This document shows positions 1-7,763 of a stretch of 64,000 bases of DNA, one piece after another. Origin of the DNA: Parasphingorhabdus halotolerans (GTDB taxonomy: Bacteria > Pseudomonadota > Alphaproteobacteria > Sphingomonadales > Sphingomonadaceae); assembly GCF_012516475.1 (NCBI RefSeq), contig NZ_CP051217.1, positions 1,302,001 through 1,366,000 of the forward strand, written 5' to 3'. The stretch's first letter is position 1. Each line of letters begins with the position of its first letter. A model generated the notes under the pieces. That model was not told the DNA's origin and did no database searches. It saw nothing but the letters and a program-made list of their open reading frames with translations. A program made the translations under genes and the position numbers.

Positions 1-1
1 C

Positions 2-841
2 AAATCTTTTCCCGGTGTCCACGAACGATTGATTAGCCCTGCCCTCTATGAACGGGTGCAGGAGATAAAATCGGGCAAAGCGGGACCAAAGGTCACCAAA
101 CACAATCACACCTACCAAGGGCTATTTCGGTGCGGCTTGTGTGCGGGGCCGATGGTGCCAGAGAAACAAAAGCAGTTTGTATATTATCGTTGCCCGGCTC
201 GTGACTGCGACACCAAGACGGTGCGTGAGGACGTCTTGGTGGACGCTATCGAAACCTGCTTATCGCAAGCGGAACTGACGGAAGCTAATGCGAAGGACGC
301 TATCGCAGCGATTGAGCGCTGGGTGGAAAAAGCCCAGCACAGTGACGAAGATACTGGTTTGAAATTACGGAAGGATAATCTGGCGGCCAGACAGCACCGT
401 CTCACCGACGCGCTGGTTGATGGCATGATCGACAAGGACACGTTCAATGAACGCAAGCAGGGATTGTTGCTGGAAGCAGAAACGTTGCAAAAAGAACAAT
501 CTTCAGCCGCAAACTACACCGCTAAAGCCGCACACCTACGGAGTATCATCGAACTGACAAAAAGCCTGCAAAAGAGCCACGAAATGGCAGATCGAGGACA
601 AAAACAAAGAATCGTCGAAATCACCACATCGAACCGCGTCGTGATTGGAAAAAACGTATATTTAGAGCCACAAAATTGGCTGTTGGAGGTGCAAAATCTT
701 GCCTCCACCCCCTCTGGTGACCCGTCTCGGATTGAAGATCGAACCAAAGTTCGAGGAACAAACGCACTGTTTGGCACAGACAGAATTTTGGAGCTGGGTC
801 ATCTGTTGATTGAAAAAACTAAACCTTGGTACGATTCATAG
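2..841 (+). CDS. Large serine recombinase, C-terminal part (5' end outside window)
   Basis: The reading frame is open from base 2, so the start lies upstream; a TTG at 29 is only internal. The visible 279 residues match the C-terminal half of large serine recombinases: the end of the Recombinase domain ('LISPALYERVQ'), then a zinc beta-ribbon with Cys-x2-Cys (CGLC) and a second Cys pair (RCPARDC), then a long charged helical region (roughly residues 100-200) suggesting the coiled coil such enzymes use to control integration direction. The catalytic serine domain is not in the window. It is followed by a low-GC accessory block up to a tRNA-Arg, so it may be the integrase of that block. Family assignment is firm; element identity is inference. 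Confidence 0.85.
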   Translation, partial: KSFPGVHERLISPALYERVQEIKSGKAGPKVTKHNHTYQGLFRCGLCAGPMVPEKQKQFVYYRCPARDCDTKTVREDVLVDAIETCLSQAELTEANAKDAIAAIERWVEKAQHSDEDTGLKLRKDNLAARQHRLTDALVDGMIDKDTFNERKQGLLLEAETLQKEQSSAANYTAKAAHLRSIIELTKSLQKSHEMADRGQKQRIVEITTSNRVVIGKNVYLEPQNWLLEVQNLASTPSGDPSRIEDRTKVRGTNALFGTDRILELGHLLIEKTKPWYDS

Positions 842-870
842 TGTGATCCATCCAATGCTGCGCACAAAAC

Positions 871-1742
871 CTATTTGGCCATTTGCTCTTCGAGTTCTTT
901 CTGAATCAGAACTATGTTTCTCAGTATCCCCCAGTAAAAGAGGACTCCGATGAATACGATAGATACCACGATACCCAGCAAGGGGTAGAATGAGAAACTT
1001 TCGCCAAACACAATTCGGATATAGCTCAAAACTGTGAATGAAACAGTTCCTACAACAGCTACTAAAACGCCTAACGAAAATTGGAATATTGAAGTCCATT
1101 TTTCATATATTTTTCCCAAAATCTCAAGTCTGGTACGCTCTTTGGCTTGGAAAATTACTGGATTTATTTCTAACCTATGTAGATAGTCAGAAATTGCCAG
1201 AAGGATCGAAAACACAGTTCCAAAAATGTAGTAAAATTTTGTATTTCTATGAGGCAAATCTACAAGCAGGTGGAAGCATATCAATGACAAGATAAAAAGC
1301 GAGACAAAACCAAGAAATCGAAAGCTGGTAGAGGGAGCTTTTGCAGCGAAATAGATTCCTGCGCAAAGGGGATTAGAAAAATCAATGATTTCCAACTGAA
1401 CTCAAAAACATTAGTTTTTATCGAATTTTTCATTTGTGAAACATAGTCTAGTGAAATCAACTTTTTGTCAGACAAAAAACGAAATATTTGCTCTGTCGAA
1501 CAAAACCCCTTGCCAGGGGCCTCTTTAGCACATTCTCGGTTCAAAGAGCTTTCAACTAATGAGTAGTATTCTTGGATCACCAAATTGTCACTTTTCTCCG
1601 CTGCAACATAGATGTCCTGATTCAAAAGATCGTAGGTCATTGGTACAAACATAACGATCAAATATGAGGCAGCAAATGCAAGTACCAAGAATACTGCATA
1701 TCCGCGACCATTGGATTGTCGTTCATGAAATTTCTTAATCAT
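871..1742 (-). pseudogene. Hypothetical multi-pass membrane protein, apparently frameshifted
   Basis: Two overlapping minus-strand frames (1742-1281 and 1395-871) share 115 bases. The downstream frame has no ATG near its start: it opens right after an in-frame TGA and could begin only at TTG 1395. Adding one base to the GGGG run at 1368-1371 (plus strand) joins them into one 290-aa protein, with a junction reading like a normal membrane helix ('SLIFLIPLCAGIYFAAK'). The product would have an N-terminal membrane anchor (about residues 15-37), a ~80-aa extracytoplasmic part with two cysteines, then several further membrane segments. The gene starts 2 bases after the DedA stop, so it is the last gene of an operon. 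No family recognised. If the shift is real these are two truncated proteins. Confidence 0.55.
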
Positions 1743-1744
1743 AT

Positions 1745-2353
1745 TTAGTTATCACTACCGATATACTTGCGTTTAGTCGTCCAAATAAACCATGCAAAAA
1801 ATCCACCGATTGCGATCATAAACGCAATTAAGAGAAACGGCAATCTTTCAACCTCTGGACCAAAACCATAGCCTACCCATACCCACAAGATGCACCAAAT
1901 AAATATCCCTAGGAAACTCGCTACATAAAACTGAATACCGCTAAGCTGACTCCGCCCTGCTGGATACGAGATTATCGATCTGATCAATGGAACTAACCGT
2001 AGAGAAAACACAGGCGCCCACCCGTAGCGCTCAAATACGATTACGATTTTATCCGATGTTCTTCGAACGAGTCGTCTGAAAGACCTCTCTGCAAGCAGAT
2101 GCTCGCCTGAAATAGACCTTTGTCTATGATACCGCCCTAAATGGAACCAAACTGCTGTCCCGGATAGATTTCCGAAAGTTGCAGCAAGTGCAATTAGCAT
2201 CCAGTCGTAGCCATAAGTAGCGGCCGCATACCCGAGTATTCCGCACACAATTTCGCTAGGCGGAACCATTACTGACGAATTGAGAAACATCACAATGAAT
2301 GCGACAAATAATGCACACTGAAGCGTTGACGGAAGTAGAAATTCCAGCCCCAT
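1745..2353 (-). CDS. DedA family (SNARE-associated/VTT domain) membrane protein
   Basis: 202 aa with about five hydrophobic segments and the DedA signature: an N-terminal re-entrant region ending in 'VPPSEIVCG', the small-residue segment 'GNLSGTAVWFHLGR', the 'ERYGWAPVFSLRLVPLIRS' loop with conserved F-x-R-x-x-P, and a C-terminal 'VGYGFG' helix. DedA proteins are inner-membrane lipid transporters/scramblases (undecaprenyl phosphate or phospholipid) supporting envelope homeostasis. The ATG lies 6 bases after the stop of the upstream 217-aa gene and lacks a strong Shine-Dalgarno, so translational coupling is likely. The substrate cannot be told from sequence. Confidence 0.85.
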   Translation of the reverse strand: MGLEFLLPSTLQCALFVAFIVMFLNSSVMVPPSEIVCGILGYAAATYGYDWMLIALAATFGNLSGTAVWFHLGRYHRQRSISGEHLLAERSFRRLVRRTSDKIVIVFERYGWAPVFSLRLVPLIRSIISYPAGRSQLSGIQFYVASFLGIFIWCILWVWVGYGFGPEVERLPFLLIAFMIAIGGFFAWFIWTTKRKYIGSDN

Positions 2354-2359
2354 TTTTTG

Positions 2360-3013
2360 CTACGGGCAACCCATTGCTGGCAATTTTGAATATATAAAAA
2401 GAACCAATAATAGGGACACTAAAAACACAGGGAGGCCTAGGCCTAGGCCTAGAAAGACCGAAATCATAACTCCAGTAATCGGCACCACAGCTTTCCATTG
2501 GAAAAATCTTCCCAGACTGTTTGCTAATTCAAAATTTAGTAAATACCTTTTTCCTTCACGATTTGCTGGTCCGATAGGAGTTTGTTTTTGATAATCCCAA
2601 TCTTCCAGAGCATTTTCCTCGTCCTTCAAACGATATTGTTTAGTGTATTCACCCAATAGCGCATAAGAGTCATCGCTCACAGAGTCTTTTAATAAATCTA
2701 ACAGAAATGGATTGGCGTTCAAAAACGGACCCAGAAAATGTGCAAAACTAGATCGACCTACCTCATACTCAGAAAAAATCCTGTCGCTATAGAACCGCAC
2801 ATGCACTTCATTGCGCCCATCATTGTAAGGAAAGACCAGACCGCCAATCTGACCTTCAAATATATATTGCCAGCGCGTCTCTCTAAAACCCTTGTTTATT
2901 AGCTCATTGTACAGTTCGCTCATTTGATCACCCGCGATCTGAGAACCGTCGCACCTCTTTTTCGAAAACACGCCTAGCGTTCTAAATTTTCTTTTCATTT
3001 TTCCATTATACAC
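2360..3013 (-). CDS. Hypothetical protein with C-terminal membrane hairpin
   Basis: 217 aa, no recognised family. About 160 soluble residues rich in aromatic and charged positions are followed by two closely spaced hydrophobic stretches (roughly 172-192 and 193-210), i.e. a C-terminal membrane hairpin with a large cytoplasmic part. The start is uncertain: ATG 3013 has no clear ribosome site, while ATG 2923 ('MSELYNEL') is preceded by GGTGA at good spacing and would drop 30 residues. First gene of a tightly packed operon with the DedA gene and the membrane protein(s) after it. Lower GC than the core genes downstream, fitting horizontal origin. Confidence 0.6.
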   Translation of the reverse strand: MYNGKMKRKFRTLGVFSKKRCDGSQIAGDQMSELYNELINKGFRETRWQYIFEGQIGGLVFPYNDGRNEVHVRFYSDRIFSEYEVGRSSFAHFLGPFLNANPFLLDLLKDSVSDDSYALLGEYTKQYRLKDEENALEDWDYQKQTPIGPANREGKRYLLNFELANSLGRFFQWKAVVPITGVMISVFLGLGLGLPVFLVSLLLVLFIYSKLPAMGCP

Positions 3014-3248
3014 ATATTTTGTGAGTAAATAAGGTGCTAAATATCACACCTATTGAACCTAATGTGTGTTCAACTCTCGTCCGATTGGTATTCGGTTACT
3101 TGGATTTTTATGCACTGCAACTCAGCCTTTCCAGTCTCAGAATCTTCATCTGCCCAAAATTTGGATCCAACCACAGGTTGTTACGAGCCTATGCCGAGCC
3201 TAAGCCCATCAAGCTTTCACAAATTTCCTGATAAGTCATTGAATTTAA

Positions 3249-3325
3249 TGGTGCGCCCGACAGGATTCGAACCTGTGGCCTCCAGATTAGGAATCTGATG
3301 CTCTATCCGACTGAGCTACGGGCGC
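3249..3325 (-). tRNA. tRNA-Arg (anticodon CCU)
   Basis: Complete cloverleaf on the minus strand: acceptor GCGCCCG (3325-3319) pairs with CGGGCGC (3259-3253), D-arm GCTC/GAGC, anticodon loop TTCCTAA giving anticodon CCU, T-arm ACAGG/CCTGT with TTCGAAT, discriminator A, and an encoded CCA (3251-3249). CCU reads AGG codons. Its 3' end faces the low-GC accessory genes at 871-3013, the usual orientation for an island inserted at a tRNA 3' end. Confidence 0.97.
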
Positions 3326-3368
3326 TGACCTAAAGCCGTTTAACGCCTGATGCCTGCGCAAACCAGCT

Positions 3369-3878
3369 TCAATTTTTATTTTTTGGCGGAATATAAGGCA
3401 TGGGCAACGGCGCGACGGCGATACCTTCATCTTCCAGCGCAGCGGCTTCATCAGGTGATGCCTCGCCGTGAACCTGCTTCTCTTTCATTTCGCCATAATG
3501 GATAGCCCGGGCCGTTTCAGCAAACTCACGGCCGACCCACTCTGACTTTTCCAGAATCTTCTCTTGTGCTTTTGCAAGCTTAATCAGGAGCTCTTTATAT
3601 TCTGGCGGCACTTGCACCGCATTGCTCATCGGTTCCATCTCAGTTGGCGCGGAAGCTTCTGGAGCAGCGGACGCACTGGTCTTTGTCGCTATCGCTGAAG
3701 TCTGATTGCTTTTCAAACCGACATTTGGAGCCATAACCGCTTTCTCTACAGCGGTTGAGCCGCACAGCGGGCATGCAATCAGGCCGCGTGTGCGCTGGTC
3801 TTCATAGTCACTCGACGAGCCAAACCAGCCCTCAAAGCCATGACCGGCATTGCCACAAATGAGATCAAACACAATCAT
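3369..3878 (-). CDS. DUF1178 family protein
   Basis: 169 aa. The N-terminus 'MIVFDLICGNAGHGFEGWFGSS' with the later CPLCGS pair is typical of DUF1178, a small zinc-ribbon-like family found mainly in alphaproteobacteria. The four cysteine-type pattern (ICGN, CPLC) suggests metal binding; the middle (residues ~55-90) is Ala/Ser/Thr-rich linker and the C-terminal part is a charged helix followed by a Pro-rich tail. Molecular function is unknown. The ATG overlaps the stop of the upstream nitrilase gene by 4 bases (ATGA), so the two are translationally coupled, as is common for this family. Confidence 0.88.
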   Translation of the reverse strand: MIVFDLICGNAGHGFEGWFGSSSDYEDQRTRGLIACPLCGSTAVEKAVMAPNVGLKSNQTSAIATKTSASAAPEASAPTEMEPMSNAVQVPPEYKELLIKLAKAQEKILEKSEWVGREFAETARAIHYGEMKEKQVHGEASPDEAAALEDEGIAVAPLPMPYIPPKNKN

Positions 3879-4708
3879 TGCGGGTTTTCTCCCAGCACAA
3901 AGCCTCGCCGGTTTGCGACAGCTGGCACACGCCCGCGCACTTCGGCGACCGCAGCCAAATCAATTTCACATATCCCGACACCGAGGTTATCTTTCATATC
4001 GAGCAGTACGCGGCCCCATGGATCAATTATCGATGAATGACCGTAAGTCTCGCGGCCATCTTCATGCTTACCCGATTGCGCCGCAGCCACCACAAATGCG
4101 CCAGCCTCGATCGCCCTTGCTCTTAGCAATGTCTTCCAATGGGCCTTACCGGTAGGCACAGTGAATGCCGCAGGAACCGCTAGAATATTGGCACCAGCAT
4201 CAGTCAATGCGGTGTAAAGGCTGGCAAATCGCACATCATAGCAAATTGACAGGCCCAATAGCGCCTGCCCAACCGGTACTATTATAGCTTTGCCTCCAGC
4301 TTCATAAGCCGCCGATTCTCTCCAGCTCTCACCGCCGTCGAGATCGACGTCAAACAAATGGATCTTGTCATAGCGTGCGACAATTTCTCCGGTCGGCGAA
4401 ATGAGAAACGAGCGGTTGAGCCATTTGTCGCTTGTCGGTGATTGGATCGCCAGCGAGCCAAGTGCTACCCAAATGTCATGCTGCGATGCCGCTTCCCGTG
4501 CGCGAGCGAGCACAAGTTCATCTTCTTCGCGCACAATATTCTGCGCCGCCCGAGCACGGTCACGGTCCAGCAACCCGGACATCTCGGGTGTAAAAATTAT
4601 ATCAGCGTTCTTGGAAGCCGCTTCAGTGATATATTCCACCAAGGTTGCAGCATTGGCTGCGGGGTCTATTCCGCTACGCATCTGCGCGAGGGCAATATTT
4701 TTTAGCAT
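3875..4708 (-). CDS. Carbon-nitrogen hydrolase (nitrilase superfamily, Nit1/Nit2-like)
   Basis: 277 aa, full-length. The catalytic triad of the superfamily is visible: Glu42 (TPEMSG), Lys115 (DKIHLFD) and Cys156 (ICYDVRF). The Nit1/Nit2 branch removes the amide of deaminated glutathione or of alpha-ketoglutaramate, a metabolite-repair role, and the glutaredoxin gene directly upstream fits a glutathione context, though this is inference. The ATG overlaps the grxC stop by one base (TAATG) and the stop overlaps the DUF1178 start, giving a three-gene operon grxC-nit-DUF1178. Cytoplasmic; no signal peptide. Confidence 0.9.
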   Translation of the reverse strand: MLKNIALAQMRSGIDPAANAATLVEYITEAASKNADIIFTPEMSGLLDRDRARAAQNIVREEDELVLARAREAASQHDIWVALGSLAIQSPTSDKWLNRSFLISPTGEIVARYDKIHLFDVDLDGGESWRESAAYEAGGKAIIVPVGQALLGLSICYDVRFASLYTALTDAGANILAVPAAFTVPTGKAHWKTLLRARAIEAGAFVVAAAQSGKHEDGRETYGHSSIIDPWGRVLLDMKDNLGVGICEIDLAAVAEVRGRVPAVANRRGFVLGENPQ

Positions 4709-4965
4709 TATCCCGCCAACAAGGCATCCAGCTGCCCAGAGGCTTCCAGCGCCGCCAGATCATCCGATCCGCCAATATGCTTGTCGTTGATAAATATTTG
4801 CGGGACCGTGCTCTGCCCGTTGGAGCGTTGCAACATTTCAGCGCGTTTTGCACCGCCCATGGTGATGTCCGTTTCTTCAAATTCCACATTCTTGCCCGAA
4901 AGCAAGGACTTCGCCCGATGGCAGAACCCGCAGGTGAATTTGGTATAAATTTCAACTTTAGCCAT
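4708..4965 (-). CDS. grxC: Glutaredoxin 3 (GrxC type)
   Basis: 85 aa, the normal length of bacterial GrxC. The thioredoxin-like fold motifs are present: 'VEIYTKFTCGFC' with redox Cys12 and Cys15, the cis-Pro site 'TVPQIFIND', and the glutathione-binding 'GGSDDL' near the C-terminus. The active site is CGFC rather than the common CPYC; the Pro-to-Gly, Tyr-to-Phe change resembles the CGFS of monothiol glutaredoxins but keeps the second cysteine. It reduces glutathione mixed disulfides. First gene of the operon with the nitrilase and DUF1178 genes. Start ATG matches the family N-terminus. Confidence 0.93.
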   Translation of the reverse strand: MAKVEIYTKFTCGFCHRAKSLLSGKNVEFEETDITMGGAKRAEMLQRSNGQSTVPQIFINDKHIGGSDDLAALEASGQLDALLAG

Positions 4966-5053
4966 CAGCTTGTTCCGTTATTTTTATCGCTACTCACAAA
5001 TGGGTTGCTTCTCGAAATTTTGCAACTGCACAAATGATAATCCTTCGGCAAAG

Positions 5054-5812
5054 TTAGATCGTATCTTCGCCCGCCAGCACCCGAGCCCAGCAGAACACCA
5101 GCACCTTATCCGCTCCGCCCTGCTTCAAGACCTTGGCACATGCGTTCGAGGTTGATCCCGTGGTATAGACATCATCCACCAAGACTATAGTCTTTCCCGC
5201 AATCAATGCGCGCGAACTACCAGGCATGGTAAAAGCGTCTTTCACAATTTTTTGGCGCTGTTTGGCTGATTTGGAATATAGCGGCGGTGTTGCGTTCTTT
5301 CTGCAGATTGCGTCTAATTCCAGCGATAGCCCGGTAAACTCTGCCAATGTCCGGCCGATCAAGACCGATTGATTAAAACCACGAGACCACAAGCGCCATC
5401 GATGCAGTGGCACGGGCACGATCACACTGTCTCTTGGTACCGCCAGCGAAAATTTTACCAGATGCTCGGCAATCAACCGGGCCAGACCTAACCTGCCACC
5501 ATATTTAAGCCGCGTTACCAATTGCGCCGAATGATCGTCATATGCGACCACGGCTCTCACGCCGTCATGCGCCGGCCGATGCTCAAGGCAATTGAGACAT
5601 ACCGATCCAACCGTTCGCTCAAAAGCAAATGGCACACCGCAAGAATCGCACCACGGCTCACTCAGAAATCGCAACTCTTGCCAGCAACCCAAACAAAAGC
5701 GATTGTCATTATCTACCAATATCCCGCATATGGGGCATCGCGGCGGCAACGCGAAATCCAGAGCTGGTTTTAATATTGCGGATATCAATGCCATTTCTCC
5801 TTGTCGCTCCAT
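5054..5812 (-). CDS. ComF family protein (phosphoribosyltransferase fold)
   Basis: 252 aa. An N-terminal double zinc-finger region has the C-x2-C pattern (CPIC, CLGC, CDSC, CLNC, residues ~24-76), followed by a type-I phosphoribosyltransferase domain with the PRPP loop 'IVLVDDVYTTGST' (about residues 207-220) and the conserved 'PVPLHRWRLWSRGFNQS'. ComF family members are linked to DNA uptake and recombination in competent bacteria; their enzymatic role is unclear. The gene is divergent from the methyltransferase at 5838, with only ~25 bases between start codons, so the two promoters must overlap. An alternative start at Met7 (5794) is possible. Confidence 0.9.
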   Translation of the reverse strand: MERQGEMALISAILKPALDFALPPRCPICGILVDNDNRFCLGCWQELRFLSEPWCDSCGVPFAFERTVGSVCLNCLEHRPAHDGVRAVVAYDDHSAQLVTRLKYGGRLGLARLIAEHLVKFSLAVPRDSVIVPVPLHRWRLWSRGFNQSVLIGRTLAEFTGLSLELDAICRKNATPPLYSKSAKQRQKIVKDAFTMPGSSRALIAGKTIVLVDDVYTTGSTSNACAKVLKQGGADKVLVFCWARVLAGEDTI

Positions 5813-5837
5813 CTATTGGTCGGCACAAGACCAAATA

Positions 5838-6692
5838 ATGACCGATGCCAGCAACCCAGAAATATTTGATCGATCTCGCAGGAGACTTGTGCGTGACCGC
5901 GCCTTTAGCGCCGCAAGGGGAGAGGACTTCCTATCGGCAATGATGGCTGACGAACTGCTTGAACGACTGTCATTGGTGAAGAGAGATTTCAGCAATTGCC
6001 TATTAATCGGTGGAGCATCGAAAACTCTGCGCAAACAACTGGAAGCAAAATCGATTGCTTGTGTCGCAACCGACGCCAGTTTCCGGACCGCGCAATCTAT
6101 TGGCGATGTACAATGCGACGAAGACCGGTTGCCATTTGCAGATCATAGTTTTGATCTGATTATCAACATCGGCACGTTGGACACGGTCAACGATCTCCCC
6201 GGCGCATTGGTCCTTTCCCGCAGAATATTAAAACCGGATGGTTTGTTTCTTGCCGCCTTTATCGGTGCCGAAAGCCTGACAGCGCTCAAGGCAATTCTGA
6301 TGGAATCAGAAGGGGACCGGATTGCGCCCCATGTTCATCCGCAAATAGACATTCGCACGATGGGTGATCTTATGTCGCGATCCGGACTGCAATTGCCGGT
6401 TGTTGATAGCGATTCGCTAGAGCTGCGATATGGCTCCATTGAAAAGCTTATCGAGGATATCCGCAATTTTGGCGGGAGCAATGTGCTCAAGCAGCAGACT
6501 CACAACATTCAAAGAACAACTTATTTACGGGCGAAGCAAGGTTTTGATGATCGTCTGGAGGCCGATGGAAAAGTAACCGAGAAAATTGAGATCATATATT
6601 TGTGTGGTTGGGCTCCTCACCCTGACCAACCCAAACCGGCGACGCGCGGCAGCGGAAAAATGTCTCTAAAAGCGGCGCTCAATCAAAAGTGA
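5838..6692 (+). CDS. SAM-dependent methyltransferase, BioC/NDUFAF5-like
   Basis: 284 aa from ATG 5838. The frame continues open upstream to 5592 but that part overlaps comF and lacks family similarity, so the internal ATG is preferred. The start 'EIFDRSRRRLVRDRA' is typical of the alphaproteobacterial methyltransferases related to mitochondrial NDUFAF5. A degenerate class I SAM site follows ('CLLIGGASKTLRK', then 'CDEDRLPFADHSFDLIINIGTLDTVNDLPGAL'). NDUFAF5 hydroxylates a complex I subunit and BioC methylates malonyl-ACP; which applies here is not decidable from sequence. Convergent with the mutT gene, 19 bases away. Confidence 0.85.
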   Translation: MTDASNPEIFDRSRRRLVRDRAFSAARGEDFLSAMMADELLERLSLVKRDFSNCLLIGGASKTLRKQLEAKSIACVATDASFRTAQSIGDVQCDEDRLPFADHSFDLIINIGTLDTVNDLPGALVLSRRILKPDGLFLAAFIGAESLTALKAILMESEGDRIAPHVHPQIDIRTMGDLMSRSGLQLPVVDSDSLELRYGSIEKLIEDIRNFGGSNVLKQQTHNIQRTTYLRAKQGFDDRLEADGKVTEKIEIIYLCGWAPHPDQPKPATRGSGKMSLKAALNQK

Positions 6693-6711
6693 TATCCCAA
6701 CCTTTTGCCGG

Positions 6712-7122
6712 TCAAAGCAATTTGCGTAAGCGATCAACAAGCGGGCCATCGGCGGGCGGCATGTCCAATTCTTCCAGTTTATCCGGCATCACCCATTGCA
6801 GCTCGGAATTTTCCAGACTTTCAGGCTCACCGGACCAGCACTTGCAAACATAGAGCAATAACAGCAGATTTTTGCCTTCCAGTGGCTCACTTGCGAAGGT
6901 AACCGGTTCCAAATCTGTGACCTGGACGGATATATTGAGCTCTTCCTGCAATTCTCTGGCCAGCGCCGTCGCCGGTGTTTCGCCTTTTTCTATTTTTCCG
7001 CCGGGAAACTCCCATAAGCCCGCCATATGCTTGCCCTTTGGCCGTTTTTGAACCAGCACGCCCCGCTGGTTATCGACTAGGGCGGCCGCCACAACGAAGA
7101 CATCTGTCGGATTTTTTTCCAT
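6712..7122 (-). CDS. mutT: MutT-type Nudix hydrolase ((d)NTP pyrophosphohydrolase)
   Basis: 136 aa from ATG 7122; a longer frame would need TTG 7182 and adds a basic, non-conserved leader. The Nudix box is complete: G-G-K-I-E-K-G-E, then the REL-x-EEL core (GX5EX7REUXEEXGU). 'VLVQKRPKGKHMAGLWEFPGG' is the characteristic MutT substrate-side sequence. The enzyme likely sanitises 8-oxo-dGTP to the monophosphate and prevents A:T to C:G transversions. Single gene on this strand; the Flp pilin gene at 7215 is divergent, with ~90 bases of AT-rich promoter DNA between. Confidence 0.9.
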   Translation of the reverse strand: MEKNPTDVFVVAAALVDNQRGVLVQKRPKGKHMAGLWEFPGGKIEKGETPATALARELQEELNISVQVTDLEPVTFASEPLEGKNLLLLLYVCKCWSGEPESLENSELQWVMPDKLEELDMPPADGPLVDRLRKLL

Positions 7123-7214
7123 TTTTTTTCGCCGTATAAGGGATTTGTTAATATAATTCTGGGAAATCAGTCTCGTTCGCAACTTAGTAGAACTTTATCC
7201 GTGTTGAGAAAGAT

Positions 7215-7394
7215 ATGATTCGATTTTTTCAAAAATTATATCTTTCCGATGAGGGTGCGACAGCCGTTGAATATGGCCTGATATTGGCATTGCTAACCAT
7301 AGCTGTAATCGTAGCGATTGGTGATGTTGGCGATACTACAGGCAATATGTGGAATGAGACTGCCAACAAGGTATCCGCAGTCCAAACCAAATAG
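7215..7394 (+). CDS. Flp/Fap-type pilin (first of two)
   Basis: 59 aa; too short for a 60-aa ORF cut-off but clear by eye. The sequence carries the Flp pilin processing motif: a short basic leader (MIRFFQKLYLSDEG), cleavage after Gly14, then A-T-A-V-E-Y with Glu+5 and Tyr+6, followed by the hydrophobic helix 'GLILALLTIAVIVAIG'. Flp pilins are processed by a prepilin peptidase and assembled by Tad secretion into adhesive fimbriae. It lies ~110 bases upstream of a second pilin gene with the same layout, suggesting tandem duplication with divergence. No tad assembly genes are nearby. Confidence 0.88.
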   Translation: MIRFFQKLYLSDEGATAVEYGLILALLTIAVIVAIGDVGDTTGNMWNETANKVSAVQTK

Positions 7395-7503
7395 GTAGCA
7401 CCTTTAAACATTTATAAAGGAATCTCTCTTAGTGTGTTGAATGTTGGACCAAATTACAGGTTCGACTGGGTAAGTGAAGTTTGTCAATTATAGGAGACCA
7501 GAC

Positions 7504-7683
7504 ATGAAAATCGTACGTAAATTGTTTAAGAATGAAGAAGGCGCAACGGCTATTGAATATGGCTTGATTGCTGCTCTTATTGCTGTTGCAGCTATTGTTG
7601 CAATGGGTAGCCTCGGCAACACCTTGGAAAACACTTTCAAAGTAGTTGACAACGATATGGCTTCAGGTCTTGCAAACAAGTAA
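7504..7683 (+). CDS. Flp family type IVb pilin (second of two)
   Basis: 59 aa from ATG 7504, which has a GGAG ribosome site at good spacing; the frame open to 7474 upstream is not needed. 'NEEGATAIEYGLIAALIAVAAIVAMG' is the canonical Flp pilin motif, with cleavage predicted after the Gly before ATAIEY. The mature pilin would be about 45 residues. A strong bidirectional terminator follows at 7707. It is closely related to the pilin at 7215 in layout but more standard in the helix. Assembly must rely on Tad genes outside the window. Confidence 0.92.
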   Translation: MKIVRKLFKNEEGATAIEYGLIAALIAVAAIVAMGSLGNTLENTFKVVDNDMASGLANK

Positions 7684-7706
7684 GATATAGCTTTAGCTAA
7701 AAATGA

Positions 7707-7738
7707 GACGGCAGCCCATGTGGCTGCCGTCTTTTTTT
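7707..7738 (+). terminator. Rho-independent terminator after Flp pilin
   Basis: A 10-bp perfect stem GACGGCAGCC (7707-7716) / GGCTGCCGTC (7722-7731) with a 5-base loop, followed by seven T (7732-7738). On the minus strand it ends in TCATTTTT, so it may also serve the convergent M48 protease gene. Confidence 0.92.
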
Positions 7739-7763
7739 GTGCCTGAAACAATCTTGATTGTTT

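Noticed and set aside
3053..3298. 81-aa frame ending 'VRPTGFEPVASRLGI'
   Set aside because: The end is the antisense of tRNA-Arg, a common false gene.
5592..5837. N-terminal extension of the methyltransferase frame
   Set aside because: Overlaps comF on the other strand and has no similarity to the family start.
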